This document shows, one piece after another, positions 55,304 through 64,000 of a stretch of DNA of 64,000 bases. The position numbers and the translations under genes are program-made. The notes beneath the pieces were generated by a model, which was not told the DNA's origin, ran no database searches, and worked only from the letters and a program-made list of their open reading frames with translations. Within the stretch, counting starts at the first letter, position 1, and each line of letters begins with the position of its first letter. This stretch comes from Acidobacteriota bacterium (GTDB taxonomy: Bacteria > Acidobacteriota > Blastocatellia > Pyrinomonadales > Pyrinomonadaceae): NCBI GenBank assembly GCA_016715115.1, contig JADKBM010000016.1, forward strand, positions 186,001 to 250,000, in the 5' to 3' direction.

Positions 55304-56479
55304 TTAGAAAACAGTGATAACGCCACGACCTGACCTCTGATAGGTCTTGCCGTCGTCATCAAGGAGAAACGGTGATCTTGAGGTCCCCTTAAGCAAACCG
55401 TCAAGCCTTTTATATGTCTCTCGTAATTCCCAACTGAAAGTTAAGCACCCCCAACTAACTCGCCCAAGATGCCAACGGAAGTTGCCGCGCGAGACCCCAT
55501 TTCGGATTGGTGCGAAATCACTGAATGTGCCGTTTGGTTGTCTTCTGTATAGCCAGTACCAAGATCTTCGATCTGGGTACTCCGAAATCGCATAATCCCC
55601 TGCAGGAATCGGTCCCTTAAATGGGGTTACTTCGCAACTGACATCATTCTTGCATTCTTTGTCACCCGAAAATAGCCCTTCGTCGATAACTTCACCAGAA
55701 TATTCCCACTGATAATCGCCGACGGGATCGTTGACGTCGTTACTCGTATTCTCCTTCCAAATCTCTTGCGGCGGTTTGTCATTGTCGTAAATTTCGAGTC
55801 GCGCGCCTCCATCCCGACCGCCTTTTCGGAAAAAATAGGCTCTGACATCGAGACCGAGTGGGTCTACAAAACGAATAGGGACGTTCCACGTGTAGCCATA
55901 AAGGTTTACGTCGCCGCCCTTGAAGTCAACCGGGTCTTCGGAGATGAATCTGCCGAGGTTCGAATCGTACCAGCGCGCCCGGTAGTAATGGAGGCCGGTG
56001 AAATTGTCGAATTCACGGCCGGTAAAGGCATAGCGCGTCGAAAGCTGATTCGAAACGTTGCCGAAACTGTCGTAAGCGGTTTGTTCAAGAATCGCCCCGG
56101 AAGCGTCCGTCAGCGCGTTTGTTGACCCTAAATGATCGGCGACGAAGTATTTCGAAACGCCGTTCGCCGACATCTTGAGCTTATTGTCGATGCCCGGTCC
56201 GTTTTGGTATTTCGTCAGAACGCCGGAATTGTCATCCATCACGACATCGAGGCCGTCGTAAATGAACTTCGTGTTTGGCCCTTCGCCGCGGATGAAGTAT
56301 CTCTGGATTCGGCGTCCCAGCGCGTCATAGCGATAACGAATCGTCTGTTTGCGCGTTGCTCCGGTCGTCAATCGGTTTTCGTGATCCCAACCGAAACGCC
56401 AGAAGTCCTTGCCCTGAGACTTCGTCACGAGATTGCCGTTCGCTTCGTAATTCATCGTCGACGTTGAGGTCGATGACAT
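55304..56479 (-). CDS. RHS type B module with L,D-transpeptidase-like C-terminal toxin
   Basis: RHS repeats continue upstream to about 56510, but a TAA at 56495-56497 (TAT in a relative) stops that part. The start here is internal. Core: YRARWYDSNLGRFISEDPVD, DPLGLD. The tip (150 residues) contains KGPIPAGDYAISEYPDRRSW and GNFRWHLGRVSWGCLTFSW. The H-G then S-x-GC arrangement is the catalytic signature of YkuD/DUF2778-type L,D-transpeptidases, including Tlde1-like effectors that damage peptidoglycan. The assignment is by motif. The neighbouring lipoprotein fits a periplasmic target. Confidence 0.7.
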   Translation of the reverse strand: MSSTSTSTMNYEANGNLVTKSQGKDFWRFGWDHENRLTTGATRKQTIRYRYDALGRRIQRYFIRGEGPNTKFIYDGLDVVMDDNSGVLTKYQNGPGIDNKLKMSANGVSKYFVADHLGSTNALTDASGAILEQTAYDSFGNVSNQLSTRYAFTGREFDNFTGLHYYRARWYDSNLGRFISEDPVDFKGGDVNLYGYTWNVPIRFVDPLGLDVRAYFFRKGGRDGGARLEIYDNDKPPQEIWKENTSNDVNDPVGDYQWEYSGEVIDEGLFSGDKECKNDVSCEVTPFKGPIPAGDYAISEYPDRRSWYWLYRRQPNGTFSDFAPIRNGVSRGNFRWHLGRVSWGCLTFSWELRETYKRLDGLLKGTSRSPFLLDDDGKTYQRSGRGVITVF

Positions 56480-56590
56480 TCGGTTAAAAGGCTGTTACCC
56501 GTAGGCCGTACTCAAATGCGACTGCATTCCGCGCATCCGGGCGGCGGAGGTCAAACATTCGGATTCCGGAATCGTTTATCAAAATCAGTA

Positions 56591-56947
56591 TCAGTAGCTC
56601 TCTTCTTTTTTCACAATGATAAAACTCTGACCGTTCACAACCAACTTCTGTGGATTTTGTAAATCAAACTTTATTGTATTTAAGTCAACTCGCTCGCTAA
56701 AAGCTTCAACCTTTCCATACGGATGCTCAATTTCGATTTCTTTCCCATATTCTATTAATATAAGACGGAACGTGTTAGTATCACGGTTAAAATACTCGGC
56801 TAATTGTGTGCCGTCAGGCTTTTCATCAAGTAATCGACAAGCAACGTCCGGATTTAAGCTAAATGAGCAAGGACTTTTTGAAATTGCACAGTTCAATGCA
56901 GAAATCATTATTAGCGTAAAAAGAAATGAAGATAGCAAAATTCTCAT
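56591..56947 (-). CDS. lipoprotein, putative immunity to the RHS toxin at 56944
   Basis: 118 residues from the ATG at 56947, which overlaps the toxin stop as ATGA and follows a textbook GGAGGTG ribosome site. Signal peptide ILLSSFLFTLIMISALNC with lipobox. The mature part (NPDVACRLLDEKPDGTQLAE, IKFDLQNPQKLVVNGQSF) is AT-rich compared with its neighbours, suggesting separate ancestry. Tight coupling to the toxin supports an immunity role. Confidence 0.65.
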   Translation of the reverse strand: MRILLSSFLFTLIMISALNCAISKSPCSFSLNPDVACRLLDEKPDGTQLAEYFNRDTNTFRLILIEYGKEIEIEHPYGKVEAFSERVDLNTIKFDLQNPQKLVVNGQSFIIVKKEESY

Positions 56948-59166
56948 TTGCACCTCCAGTTCCCATATTTTCCGCAATCACCGTAACTTCCATAATCCAT
57001 TCCGGGTAGTGGATAAACTAAACTTTTCGGTCTAAATTGAGAACACACTTCCTCGCAAGGCTGACATCTTATTCCGCCAAATCTTCCCGTGTCGTTTGCA
57101 AATCTATCCTCATCACAGTCTTTTCGAGAGTCGCCCTTAATATATTCATCGAAATACTCTCTTCCCTCGCCAACGGCATTAGAAATAAGGTTTCCAATAC
57201 TGCCTCTCCTTGATGATTCACAATTTGCCACACAGTGAAAGAATTTGTCTGCTCCAACTGTATTGGCAGCTCTCATATCGGAGTAGTTTCGACTAAAATC
57301 TGATAATCCGCCTAAACCTAATCCTGAATTTGAACAGCCAAAACTATATGAAAGAGGCGTGTATTTTGATTCTGGAGAGTCAAACGGCGGTGAGTTAAGG
57401 ATTATTACATCGGTATCTTGCAAACCAAAAGGATCAGTTCGGCCTGCGGGGTTATTCTTTACATATCCATACAAATTAAAATCGCCGCCGGCGAAGCCGA
57501 TCGGGTCTTCGGAAATGAACCGGCCGAGATTCGAATCGTACCAGCGGGCGCGGTAGTAATGAAGCCCGGTGAAATCATCGAACTCGCGGCTGGTGAATTT
57601 GTATCTTGTCGCAAGATTGCCGCTTGTGTTGCCGAATGAATCATACGTTGCCGACGACGTGACGTTTCCGGAACTGTCAGTCAACGCGTTTGTTGATCCA
57701 AGGTGATCGGCCATGAGGTATTTCGAAACGCCGCTTGCCGACATCTTGAGCTTGTTGTCGATGCCCGGTCCGTTTTGATATTTCGTCAGAACGCCCGCAT
57801 TGTCATCCATCACGACATCGAGGCCGTCATAGACAAACTTCGTGTTCTCGCGCCCGTTGCCGATGATGCGCTGGATTCTGCGTCCCAAAGCATCATATTT
57901 GTAGCGTACGGTCTGCTTGCGCGTCGAAGCCGAAACCAGACGGTTTTCGTAGTCCCAATTGTATCGCCAGAACTCCTTGCCTTCCATTCTGGTCGTCATA
58001 TTTCCGTTCGCGTCATAGCCGTAATTCGCTGTCACGGTTGATGTTACGCGGTTGAACGGCTGATAGTTGTAGGTTGCGGACAGATGCGACGCCGTGCGAT
58101 TTCCGACGCCGTCGAACGAGTAATTTTCGTTCGCGGTGCCATTGGTCATCGAAATCAATCGGTCAATGTTGTCGTAACCGAAATTACGTGTTTGCGACGG
58201 TTCGGCGATCTGAGTGATTTGATTCGCCGGATTGTACTGATACTGACGATCAAAAAGCGTCGCGGTCGACATTGCGTCTTTCAATCTCATCAGTCGGCTC
58301 ATTCCGTCATAATCAAAGGTCGTCGTTACTCCGTTCGGCAAAGTCTTTGAAGTCAAACGATTGGCAATGTCATAACCGAAAGTGAAATTCTGACTCGCTT
58401 CGTCGGTCAGCTGCGTCAAACGATTCACGCCGTCATAGTTGTAAGTCGTGTGAACCGCCGAATCCAATTTTAACTGCGTCCGATTCGAGGCCGCATCGTA
58501 ATCATATTCAACCAGATGACCGAAAACATCGGTCGCAGAGGTCAAGCGGCCACGGGCGTCGTAACCGAATCCGACCGTGCCGTTTTCATTGACCGCGCTC
58601 GTCAATCTTGATAAATCGTCATAGTTGTAGGTCGCGGTGAGCATCGGCACGGGGTTATTTGTGCCCGGCAGATAATTGATCTTCTTAAGCCGGTTCAGAG
58701 CATCGTATTCAAAGGTCGTTTCGCGACCGGAATAGTCAGTTCGGTTTGTCCGATTGCCGACCGCATCGTATTCAAAGCTCATCGTCGCCCCGGCTCTGGA
58801 TTGCGACAACTGGCGACCAAGTGCGTCGTATGCAAATTGATAATGCTGATTCAATGCGTCGGTGACCTTCACCATTTGGCTCCGCGCGTTGTATTCAAAA
58901 TGCGTAACCTGCGCCATTGCGTCGGTCGTACTAATTAACCGGTTAGCAGTATCGTACTCATAAACTGTCTGTCTGCCGGCCGTATCAATCCGTTTCTTGA
59001 CGTTGCCTACGAGATCGTATTCAGTTCTTTGATCAAGTCGGGTCCCGCCGGACGTGATCGCCGGATAGATCACTTTTTTTTGTCTGTTGAACTCATCGTA
59101 TTCATAATTTGTCTCGTTTCCGAGCGCATCGCGTTGGTTGACCCAAGCTGTACTACCAGTCAGGAA
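56944..59166 (-). CDS. RHS type B module, longest, with cysteine-rich toxin
   Basis: About 740 real residues. The open frame reaches 59364, but the first 66 codons are Imm8 sequence read out of frame. YD repeats run from WVNQRDALGNETNYEYDEFN to NYGYDANGNMTTRMEG, then the core (RARWYDSNLGRFISEDPIGF, DPFGLQ). The tip includes NTVGADKFFHCVANCESSRR, DRFANDTGRFGGIRCQPCEE and ends GKYGNWRCK. I recall ADK.FHC.ANCE from other RHS ends but not its activity. Lipoprotein 56591 is coupled downstream. Confidence 0.75.
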   Translation of the reverse strand, partial: FLTGSTAWVNQRDALGNETNYEYDEFNRQKKVIYPAITSGGTRLDQRTEYDLVGNVKKRIDTAGRQTVYEYDTANRLISTTDAMAQVTHFEYNARSQMVKVTDALNQHYQFAYDALGRQLSQSRAGATMSFEYDAVGNRTNRTDYSGRETTFEYDALNRLKKINYLPGTNNPVPMLTATYNYDDLSRLTSAVNENGTVGFGYDARGRLTSATDVFGHLVEYDYDAASNRTQLKLDSAVHTTYNYDGVNRLTQLTDEASQNFTFGYDIANRLTSKTLPNGVTTTFDYDGMSRLMRLKDAMSTATLFDRQYQYNPANQITQIAEPSQTRNFGYDNIDRLISMTNGTANENYSFDGVGNRTASHLSATYNYQPFNRVTSTVTANYGYDANGNMTTRMEGKEFWRYNWDYENRLVSASTRKQTVRYKYDALGRRIQRIIGNGRENTKFVYDGLDVVMDDNAGVLTKYQNGPGIDNKLKMSASGVSKYLMADHLGSTNALTDSSGNVTSSATYDSFGNTSGNLATRYKFTSREFDDFTGLHYYRARWYDSNLGRFISEDPIGFAGGDFNLYGYVKNNPAGRTDPFGLQDTDVIILNSPPFDSPESKYTPLSYSFGCSNSGLGLGGLSDFSRNYSDMRAANTVGADKFFHCVANCESSRRGSIGNLISNAVGEGREYFDEYIKGDSRKDCDEDRFANDTGRFGGIRCQPCEEVCSQFRPKSLVYPLPGMDYGSYGDCGKYGNWRCK

Positions 59167-60620
59167 CCTACACCACCGGCGAATATTCATCAAACTCCCA
59201 AGAGCCAATGAGGCGCAACTTCGCCGCAATGCCCTGCCAATTCTCGGCTTCAACATTTCCAACGAAGCGGTCAATTGCCACGCGAATCGCATCGTAATCG
59301 TAGTACTCCACCAGTAGATGATGGTATCCGAATAATGGACCGGTTTGTCTAAGTTTTCGCTCAAGCCACTTCGGTGTGCATACGACTAGATCGAAGCTCT
59401 CTTCACCAATACCGCCCACCTCACCGACGATCATTCTGACGACAAGCGAAAAATCGTCCACCAATTCCGGCAGATGCACTTTCAAATCATCAATTTGGTC
59501 GTTTATCAAATGCTTGATTTCGCATCGCATCGCTGTCTCCTTTGAATCACGGTTCTTGAAACAATCAATAAACACCAAGATGCCCGGTTGCATAGTTTTG
59601 TGCTCCCGGGGTCAATTTAGATTCGAAGTTCGCCTGCACACGTCCAAGATTCGGCTTATATGTCGGTGGTCGGAATACCCTGAGCCCGTCGGCGCTGACA
59701 AGCGTTTTTCCGTCTGACGCGATACGGTAACCGTCACCAACCCATGCGCGGCCCATTTGAATTGACTCACTATGTGATGCGGCACCTATGCCGAAATTGC
59801 CTTTTCCAACTGCGGCATTCCTTAGAATTCCGCTCATTTCTGCCGTCGACAATCGTGTGGATCCCGCTGAAATCCCAAGTTCAATTATCTCATCCCCGGT
59901 TCCAAACAAGACTCGCCTGACTCCGGGGCCGAGAACGCGACCGACCTTTCCGAGGACTTTGCCGATGACGAAACCGCCGACCGCATTGAACGCTGTCCAC
60001 CCGACAAGTTTTGCTCCGGCCGCGAGCCGGTCTTCGGTCGAGCATCGATAGTCTCCGGCGATCCATGACCACTCAGCGACGTTGTCAAGCATCAACAGAT
60101 CGGATACCGTGTTCGATACACCGTTTATTTCCCAGTATTCGACAGGCAGCGGATTCCGGAGATAGTTTACCGGCCCTTCCTGCAATCCAAAAGGATCAAC
60201 CGCCCCCAGCGGCCCGTTGCCGACATATCCGTACAGATTAACGTCCCCACCAGCAAAGCCGATCGGGTCTTCGGAGATGAATCTGCCAAGATTGCCGTCG
60301 TACCAGCGGGCGCGATAGTAATGGAGTCCGGTGAAATCGTCGTACTCGCGGCCGGTGAATTTGTATCTCGTCGCAAGATTGCCGCTCGCATTGCCAAACG
60401 AATCATACGAAGCCGACGATGTGAGAGCGCCGGAAGCGCCGGTCAGCGCGTTTGTTGATCCGAGATGGTCGGCGAGGAAGTACTTTACGTCCGAACCGGT
60501 CTGCACCCGGAGCTTGTTGTCGATTCCGGGACCGTTCAGGTATTTCGTCAGCGTTCCCGAATTGTCGTCGGCGATGACATCCGCGCCGTCGTGGATGAAC
60601 TTCGTGTTCTCCTTTCCGCC
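59083..60620 (-). repeat. 1.54-kb duplication, copy 2 (Imm8 and its RHS toxin)
   Basis: Counterpart of 41098-42640, about 17,984 bp away in the same orientation. Confidence 0.9.
59168..59530 (-). CDS. Imm8 family immunity protein (copy 2)
   Basis: 120 residues with the same sequence as the copy at 41184, from the ATG preceded by AAAGGAGACAGCG. One A is missing upstream relative to copy 1, which changes the rejected upstream extension but not the protein. Confidence 0.8.
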   Translation of the reverse strand: MRCEIKHLINDQIDDLKVHLPELVDDFSLVVRMIVGEVGGIGEESFDLVVCTPKWLERKLRQTGPLFGYHHLLVEYYDYDAIRVAIDRFVGNVEAENWQGIAAKLRLIGSWEFDEYSPVV

Positions 60621-60671
60621 GACAATGAACCGCTGAATCCTGCGTCCGAGAGCGTCGTATTTGTAACGCAC
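59565..60671 (-). CDS. RHS type B module with C-terminal toxin (Imm8 partner, copy 2)
   Basis: The same 368-residue frame as at 41582-42688, with the same core and linker. The last residues are NYATGHLGVY instead of PYANGHLDVY; Asn, Asp and Pro are each replaced. If those polar residues are catalytic, this copy may be inactive. Upstream sequence beyond 60690 is repeats, not RHS. Confidence 0.75.
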   Translation of the reverse strand: MRYKYDALGRRIQRFIVGGKENTKFIHDGADVIADDNSGTLTKYLNGPGIDNKLRVQTGSDVKYFLADHLGSTNALTGASGALTSSASYDSFGNASGNLATRYKFTGREYDDFTGLHYYRARWYDGNLGRFISEDPIGFAGGDVNLYGYVGNGPLGAVDPFGLQEGPVNYLRNPLPVEYWEINGVSNTVSDLLMLDNVAEWSWIAGDYRCSTEDRLAAGAKLVGWTAFNAVGGFVIGKVLGKVGRVLGPGVRRVLFGTGDEIIELGISAGSTRLSTAEMSGILRNAAVGKGNFGIGAASHSESIQMGRAWVGDGYRIASDGKTLVSADGLRVFRPPTYKPNLGRVQANFESKLTPGAQNYATGHLGVY

Positions 60672-61095
60672 CGTTTGCTTTCTGGTGGATGCGGGGCAGG
60701 GGCGTGATGACCGTGCCTAAAGGGCACGTAGTCAAGAGCGCCAACGAGGATTTTAGAATTCGGAATTCGGAATTTGGAATTCTTACCCTGAAACTCCAAT
60801 CCAAAATCCAAAATCCCGAATCGCAGATGGCATGTTCCTTTCAGGGACGAAAACGTTCGAAATATCACACAATCAGCTTCTCGCACGCTTCCGCGGCGCC
60901 AAGGGTCGAAGAAAACAGTACGGACTGTTCGCGAACATCATGAATCGATCCGGATGTTCGTCGCACCAACGCGCCGCGTCAGGCCCGACAACCGCACTTG
61001 GCACCCTATCGTTAAGAACCGTGCCGGTCGATTTGTCGACCGCGATCGCTCGATACGTTGCTACACGCTGCAAGATCCTGAAAACGCCGACAGTT
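60672..61095. other. gap with low-complexity repeats
   Basis: It contains AATTCGGAATTCGGAATTTGG and CCAATCCAAAATCC-type repeats (about 60750-60825) and a CCTTTCAGGGAC motif. No convincing gene is present. Confidence 0.5.
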
Positions 61096-61215
61096 TCAGC
61101 TTGTTGTCGATCCCCGGTCCGTTCTGGTATTTCGACAAAACGCCCGACTTGTCGTCCATCAAGACATCGAGCCCGTCATAGACGAACTTCGTATTCTCGC
61201 GCCCACCGCCGCTGC
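61096..61215 (-). pseudogene. RHS type B scrap
   Basis: It encodes NTKFVYDGLDVLMDDKSG and KYQNGPGIDNKLKLS, the stretch before the type B core, with no continuation on either side. Confidence 0.65.
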
Positions 61216-61247
61216 GCTTCGAAGCATTTAATAAACACTGGTTTTTG

Positions 61248-61950
61248 TTATTCTTCTAGAATTAGGCACATACTATATTCACTATCCCAAACCAGTTTAG
61301 GCTCGTTTGTTATAAACCAATCGGTGTTTCGAATCCCGGACTCGATTTCTTTCAAGGTTTCTGAAAAAAGTTCAAATTGTTCTGTTGATTGGCATATAAC
61401 GTAAAGAAATCGCCATCAGCATTTGAAACAAGAACTATTTTGAATAATTTGGCAAGCTGACTTAGAAGAATCAAATGCCCTTCCAACGATTTGTTAAGCA
61501 ACTCAAACGCGGTTTCAACCGAATTCGGAAAAAGATCTCCAACAAACATTCCTACTGCATCTGAATAGACTATGTTTGAAAACAATTCTTCGTTTCGGCC
61601 AATTTCAATAAAATCCGGCCCGATTTTCGGAAAAAAAAGCGGAGGAAAAGACGGCCATTTGTGAGAATCGTAAAACTCTCCCCCATAAATTCCGATTCTT
61701 GATTGAAAAAACTTTTCGAAGTATGCAGATTTTTCAAACAAGTCACTTGGATTGTCGCCAAAATCAGAAAGATTACCAGTCAGAGCTGAAACGTCGAATT
61801 GTTTTGAAATGCTCTGCAAGAATTTAAGCTGCGGGCTTAATTCATGGGGAATTCAGATTCATTTGCGCTAAGAATATTAAGTCCGAAAATACTTCTTTTG
61901 TTCAGATTGACTTCAACACTGTCGGCAAATCGGATAATTTGTTTTCTCAT
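61248..61950 (-). pseudogene. putative immunity protein with two frameshifts
   Basis: From the ATG at 61950 (10 nt after the toxin stop) the frame reads MRKQIIRFADSVEVNLNKRS to about 61845, then shifts. The middle (LKFLQSISKQFDVSALTG, PDFIEIGRNEELFSNIVYSD) runs to about 61400. The end (EQFELFSETLKEIESGIRN, WDSEYSMCLILEE) is in a third frame to TAA 61248. The breaks sit at CCCC and TTT runs. A restored product has about 230 residues. The gene is notably AT-rich. No family is recognised. Confidence 0.55.
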
Positions 61951-61959
61951 TTCAATTTC

Positions 61960-62320
61960 TCAGGAAATCAAATAGTTCCCAATATCTATACAATGCAAAA
62001 AGCCCAAAACTAATACCCAAATCGAGGAGTAAGTTGACTGTTCAACTCCATCAAGCCCGTTATCAAGGCCGTCGGCGAATTCAGCCGGATTCGCGAATCC
62101 TCCGCTGCTGTACATCGTCGGATCCTGATAGACGCTCGGATCGATCAACCCCGAAGGATCAGTACGATTGAGCGGCCCGTTGCCGACATACCCGTAAAGA
62201 TTGAAATCACCGCCGGCGAAGCCGATCGGGTCTTCGGAGATGAACGGTCCGAGATTGCCGTCGTACCAGCGGGCGCGGTAGTAATGAAGTCCCGTGAAAT
62301 CATCGTACTCACGGCACGTT
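61960..62320 (-). pseudogene. RHS type B core with a short tip, 5'-truncated
   Basis: It starts abruptly at CREYDDFTGLHYYRARWYDG, continues ISEDPIGFAGGDFNLYGYVG and DPSGLIDPSVYQDPTMYSSG, then has a 40-residue tip ending FLHCIDIGNYLIS. The linker DPSVYQDP is shared with the module at 46295. The tip is too short to be a typical enzyme and ends in a hydrophobic segment. Confidence 0.6.
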
Positions 62321-62355
62321 TTGCCAAATGACAGAACTGTCTCTATCTCAGGCGC

Positions 62356-62622
62356 TTATCTATATCGAAATGGGATATTCTCAAGCTGTTGTTCCAAAAT
62401 CCAGTCATTCGGCATGACTTTGCTGTTCCACCATTTTGCCCCCGATTCTATCCACAACGCACGGTTTTTCTGAATTGCAGCAATCGAAGAGTCCTCGTAT
62501 CCGAATTCTGATCCGCAGCAATCGCAAATGTCGTGACTCGGATCCTCTCCGCTTTCGCCCCAAGGCATATCAGGCTGGGCCAAACCACATACTCTGCAAA
62601 TGAATAATTCGTTACTGGTCAT
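62356..62622 (-). CDS. zinc-ribbon-like putative immunity protein
   Basis: 88 residues from MTSNELF; the start overlaps the toxin's last codons by 11 nt, giving translational coupling. Two knuckles, CRVCG and CDCCGSEFGYED, would bind a metal. The end WWNSKVMPNDWILEQQLENI is conserved-looking. It is a soluble cytoplasmic protein, probably an antidote to the RHS toxin at 62612. Confidence 0.65.
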   Translation of the reverse strand: MTSNELFICRVCGLAQPDMPWGESGEDPSHDICDCCGSEFGYEDSSIAAIQKNRALWIESGAKWWNSKVMPNDWILEQQLENIPFRYR

Positions 62623-63439
62623 AAAAATACTCCAGGTTGGTTTTCCTGCCATGAACTGCTGGATCCGGCCGAAAGAACGTACTCGGTATCCCGTTTCTTT
62701 CTACCCCGAACAAATCAGAAGTAGGATCAAAAAGAACTCGGTCGCCGTTTGGTCTAACCTTTGATAGCGTTGTTGGCGGTGGACTGTCAAAAAAATTCCT
62801 GGCGCCACCGACATACTCGAGTGAGTTCTGATATTCGGGAAGATTGTCCTTGTGCTTTTTCCAGTGTTCGAATGCATTTCCGACACTATCTAATCCTTTC
62901 TTTGGATTGGCATTCCAGATCTTGTTTGTTCGATTACAAATCTTAACAATACCGGCCCCGGCTCCCACAAAAGGCAACATTGCGGGAAGGCTCATCGATG
63001 CACCATAATAGTCGCCACGCAACAAGCTAATAACTCCGTCGACCGCATCGAATGGCTCCCCGACTATCGGGGTACTGCCGGCAACAGCTAGACGAAGCTG
63101 CAAATCATCGAGAATCTCATCTGTTGTCCGATTTTGCGGTTCTTGGTTGGCGAACCGCTCCATCATTGCGTATTCATCGAGACCAAACGGATCAGAGTAA
63201 CTCACAGGCTTGTTCCGTACATACCCGTACAAATTAACTTCGCCGCCGGCAAATCCGATCGGGTCTTCGGAGATGAATCTTCCCAGATTACCGTCGTACC
63301 ATCGCGCACGATAGTAATGAAGACCGGTGAAATCATCGAACTCGCGGCCGGTGAACTTGTATCTTGTCGCAAGATTGCCGGTCACCCAATTTGCGATTTG
63401 CGACTGCCGATTTGCGATTTCGGGCGCGGCGATCCACAT
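62612..63439 (-). CDS. RHS type B module with C-terminal toxin
   Basis: The frame begins in low-complexity repeat sequence (EIANRQSQIANW) fused in frame to ATRYKFTGREFDDFTGLHYY. The core is complete (RARWYDGNLGRFISEDPIG, DPFGLDEYAM). The tip has the linker VDGVISLLRGDYYGASMSLP shared with 48361. It then has NAFEHWKKHKDNLPEYQNSL and GDRVLFDPTSDLFGVERNG, ending NLEYFYDQ. The HW..H.. and F.VERNG patterns recall BECR-fold RNase-type toxins, an inference only. Confidence 0.7.
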   Translation of the reverse strand: MWIAAPEIANRQSQIANWVTGNLATRYKFTGREFDDFTGLHYYRARWYDGNLGRFISEDPIGFAGGEVNLYGYVRNKPVSYSDPFGLDEYAMMERFANQEPQNRTTDEILDDLQLRLAVAGSTPIVGEPFDAVDGVISLLRGDYYGASMSLPAMLPFVGAGAGIVKICNRTNKIWNANPKKGLDSVGNAFEHWKKHKDNLPEYQNSLEYVGGARNFFDSPPPTTLSKVRPNGDRVLFDPTSDLFGVERNGIPSTFFRPDPAVHGRKTNLEYFYDQ

Positions 63440-63499
63440 TCTGAAATCGCCAATCCGAAATGCGTTGGTGCCGTCGATGTACTTCGTCAGAGATCCCGA

Positions 63500-63735
63500 A
63501 TTGTCGGACTCACGGCCGAGCCTGAAAGGCTCGCAGGAAATAGCGTCGGGAGAATCCCGACGAAATCATCGCTAACCGTTCGCCGTCCCTGAAGGGGACG
63601 CAGGACAGCAGTTTGTACTCCTGCGTCCCTTTCAGGGACTCCAAATCATCTTCTGAAATCCTGCCGTCGTGATGCTCCCGACGCTATTGCCTTTGTCCCT
63701 TTCAGGGACGGTAGAACTTGTCTCGTTTCCATTCG
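63500..63735. repeat. cluster of CCCTTTCAGGGA-type palindromes
   Basis: At least four units (CCTGAAAGGCTCGCAGG, CCCTGAAGGGGACGCAGG, CCTGCGTCCCTTTCAGGG, GTCCCTTTCAGGGACGG) occur in alternating orientation. No gene is visible between 63440 and 63797. Confidence 0.65.
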
Positions 63736-63797
63736 CGCTACGCTCAGGGAAACGATCCAGCAAGAATTATGTCTGAAATTCCGGCAATTCCAAACGG

Positions 63798-64000
63798 CTA
63801 ACCCAAAACCTTTTCAACATCCGCCTTCAACAATTCGATATTTGTGTCGAGCTTCTTTTTCCTTACAACTTCCGCCAAAAGATCGAGTTTTTGAAGTATG
63901 GACACTTTAAGAAATTCGAACCGTTCGGTTTCCGACTTGCTGAAGAAGTTCTCATCGTTGACGATTATCGGAATTCCGATGGATTTTTCCTTTATGCGGT
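63798..64000 (-). CDS. 3' end of an unrecognised gene (partial)
   Basis: An open frame enters from the right edge and stops at TAG 63798-63800. It encodes KEKSIGIPIIVNDENFFSKS, FEFLKVSILQKLDLLAEVV and ends LKADVEKVLG, a charged helical C terminus. It belongs to no family I can name and may continue as a host gene outside the RHS locus. Confidence 0.6.
   Translation of the reverse strand, partial: RIKEKSIGIPIIVNDENFFSKSETERFEFLKVSILQKLDLLAEVVRKKKLDTNIELLKADVEKVLG

Overview
The window looks like accessory DNA from an Acidobacteriota-type bacterium, most likely Blastocatellia/Pyrinomonadales. I base that on memory of such genomes: secreted proteins ending in D.DGDGK.D...FRPS.G.WF repeats, NTR-like plus regulatory-like secreted proteins, winged-helix/TPR regulators, and dispersed low-complexity AATCCAAAATCC and GTCAGTGG repeats. 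The only clear housekeeping gene is leuS. No tRNA, rRNA or CRISPR array was seen.

Region 1 (1-8.6 kb) is a series of small unrelated plus-strand genes (SUMF1 domain, DUF2199, a lipoprotein, a membrane protein, an Imm50-like gene). Hairpin-forming 86-117 bp sequences with attC features separate them, and the next start codon follows 10-25 nt later. This is how an integron cassette array without an integrase (CALIN) looks. A large delta-60/FG-GAP secreted protein and a truncated copy of the TPR regulator 3' end lie inside it.

Region 2 (8.6-22.2 kb) holds the TPR regulator, a secreted NTR-like protein, leuS with two in-frame low-complexity insertions, a second large FG-GAP protein, palindromic repeats, an STN-domain protein and decayed small genes.

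Region 3 (22.2-38 kb, plus strand) and region 4 (38.2-63.5 kb, minus strand) are two convergent arrays of 5'-truncated RHS modules. Each module has some YD repeats and the RHS core, then a variable C-terminal toxin, then usually an immunity-type gene. The plus array uses one RHS core subtype (RMYENRHGRF.AVDPLLAS) and the minus array another (RARWYDGNLGRFISEDPIGF). No module keeps an N-terminal delivery domain, so the locus looks like a store of orphan toxin/immunity tips. Recognisable products include an ART-like toxin with an EF-Tu-domain-like partner, an L,D-transpeptidase-like toxin with a lipoprotein partner, a caspase-like toxin with a lipoprotein partner, and Imm8 twice. Two toxin/immunity blocks are duplicated almost perfectly (1.33 kb and 1.54 kb).

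Mobile DNA sits among the modules: an IS200/REP-type transposase between inverted palindromes, a group II intron with its reverse transcriptase at the meeting point of the two arrays, an IS21 element with a 6-bp target duplication that splits a toxin tip, and an IS3 element that ends an immunity gene. Many accessory genes carry single-base frameshifts, often beside homopolymers. Whether these are decay or sequencing error cannot be settled here.
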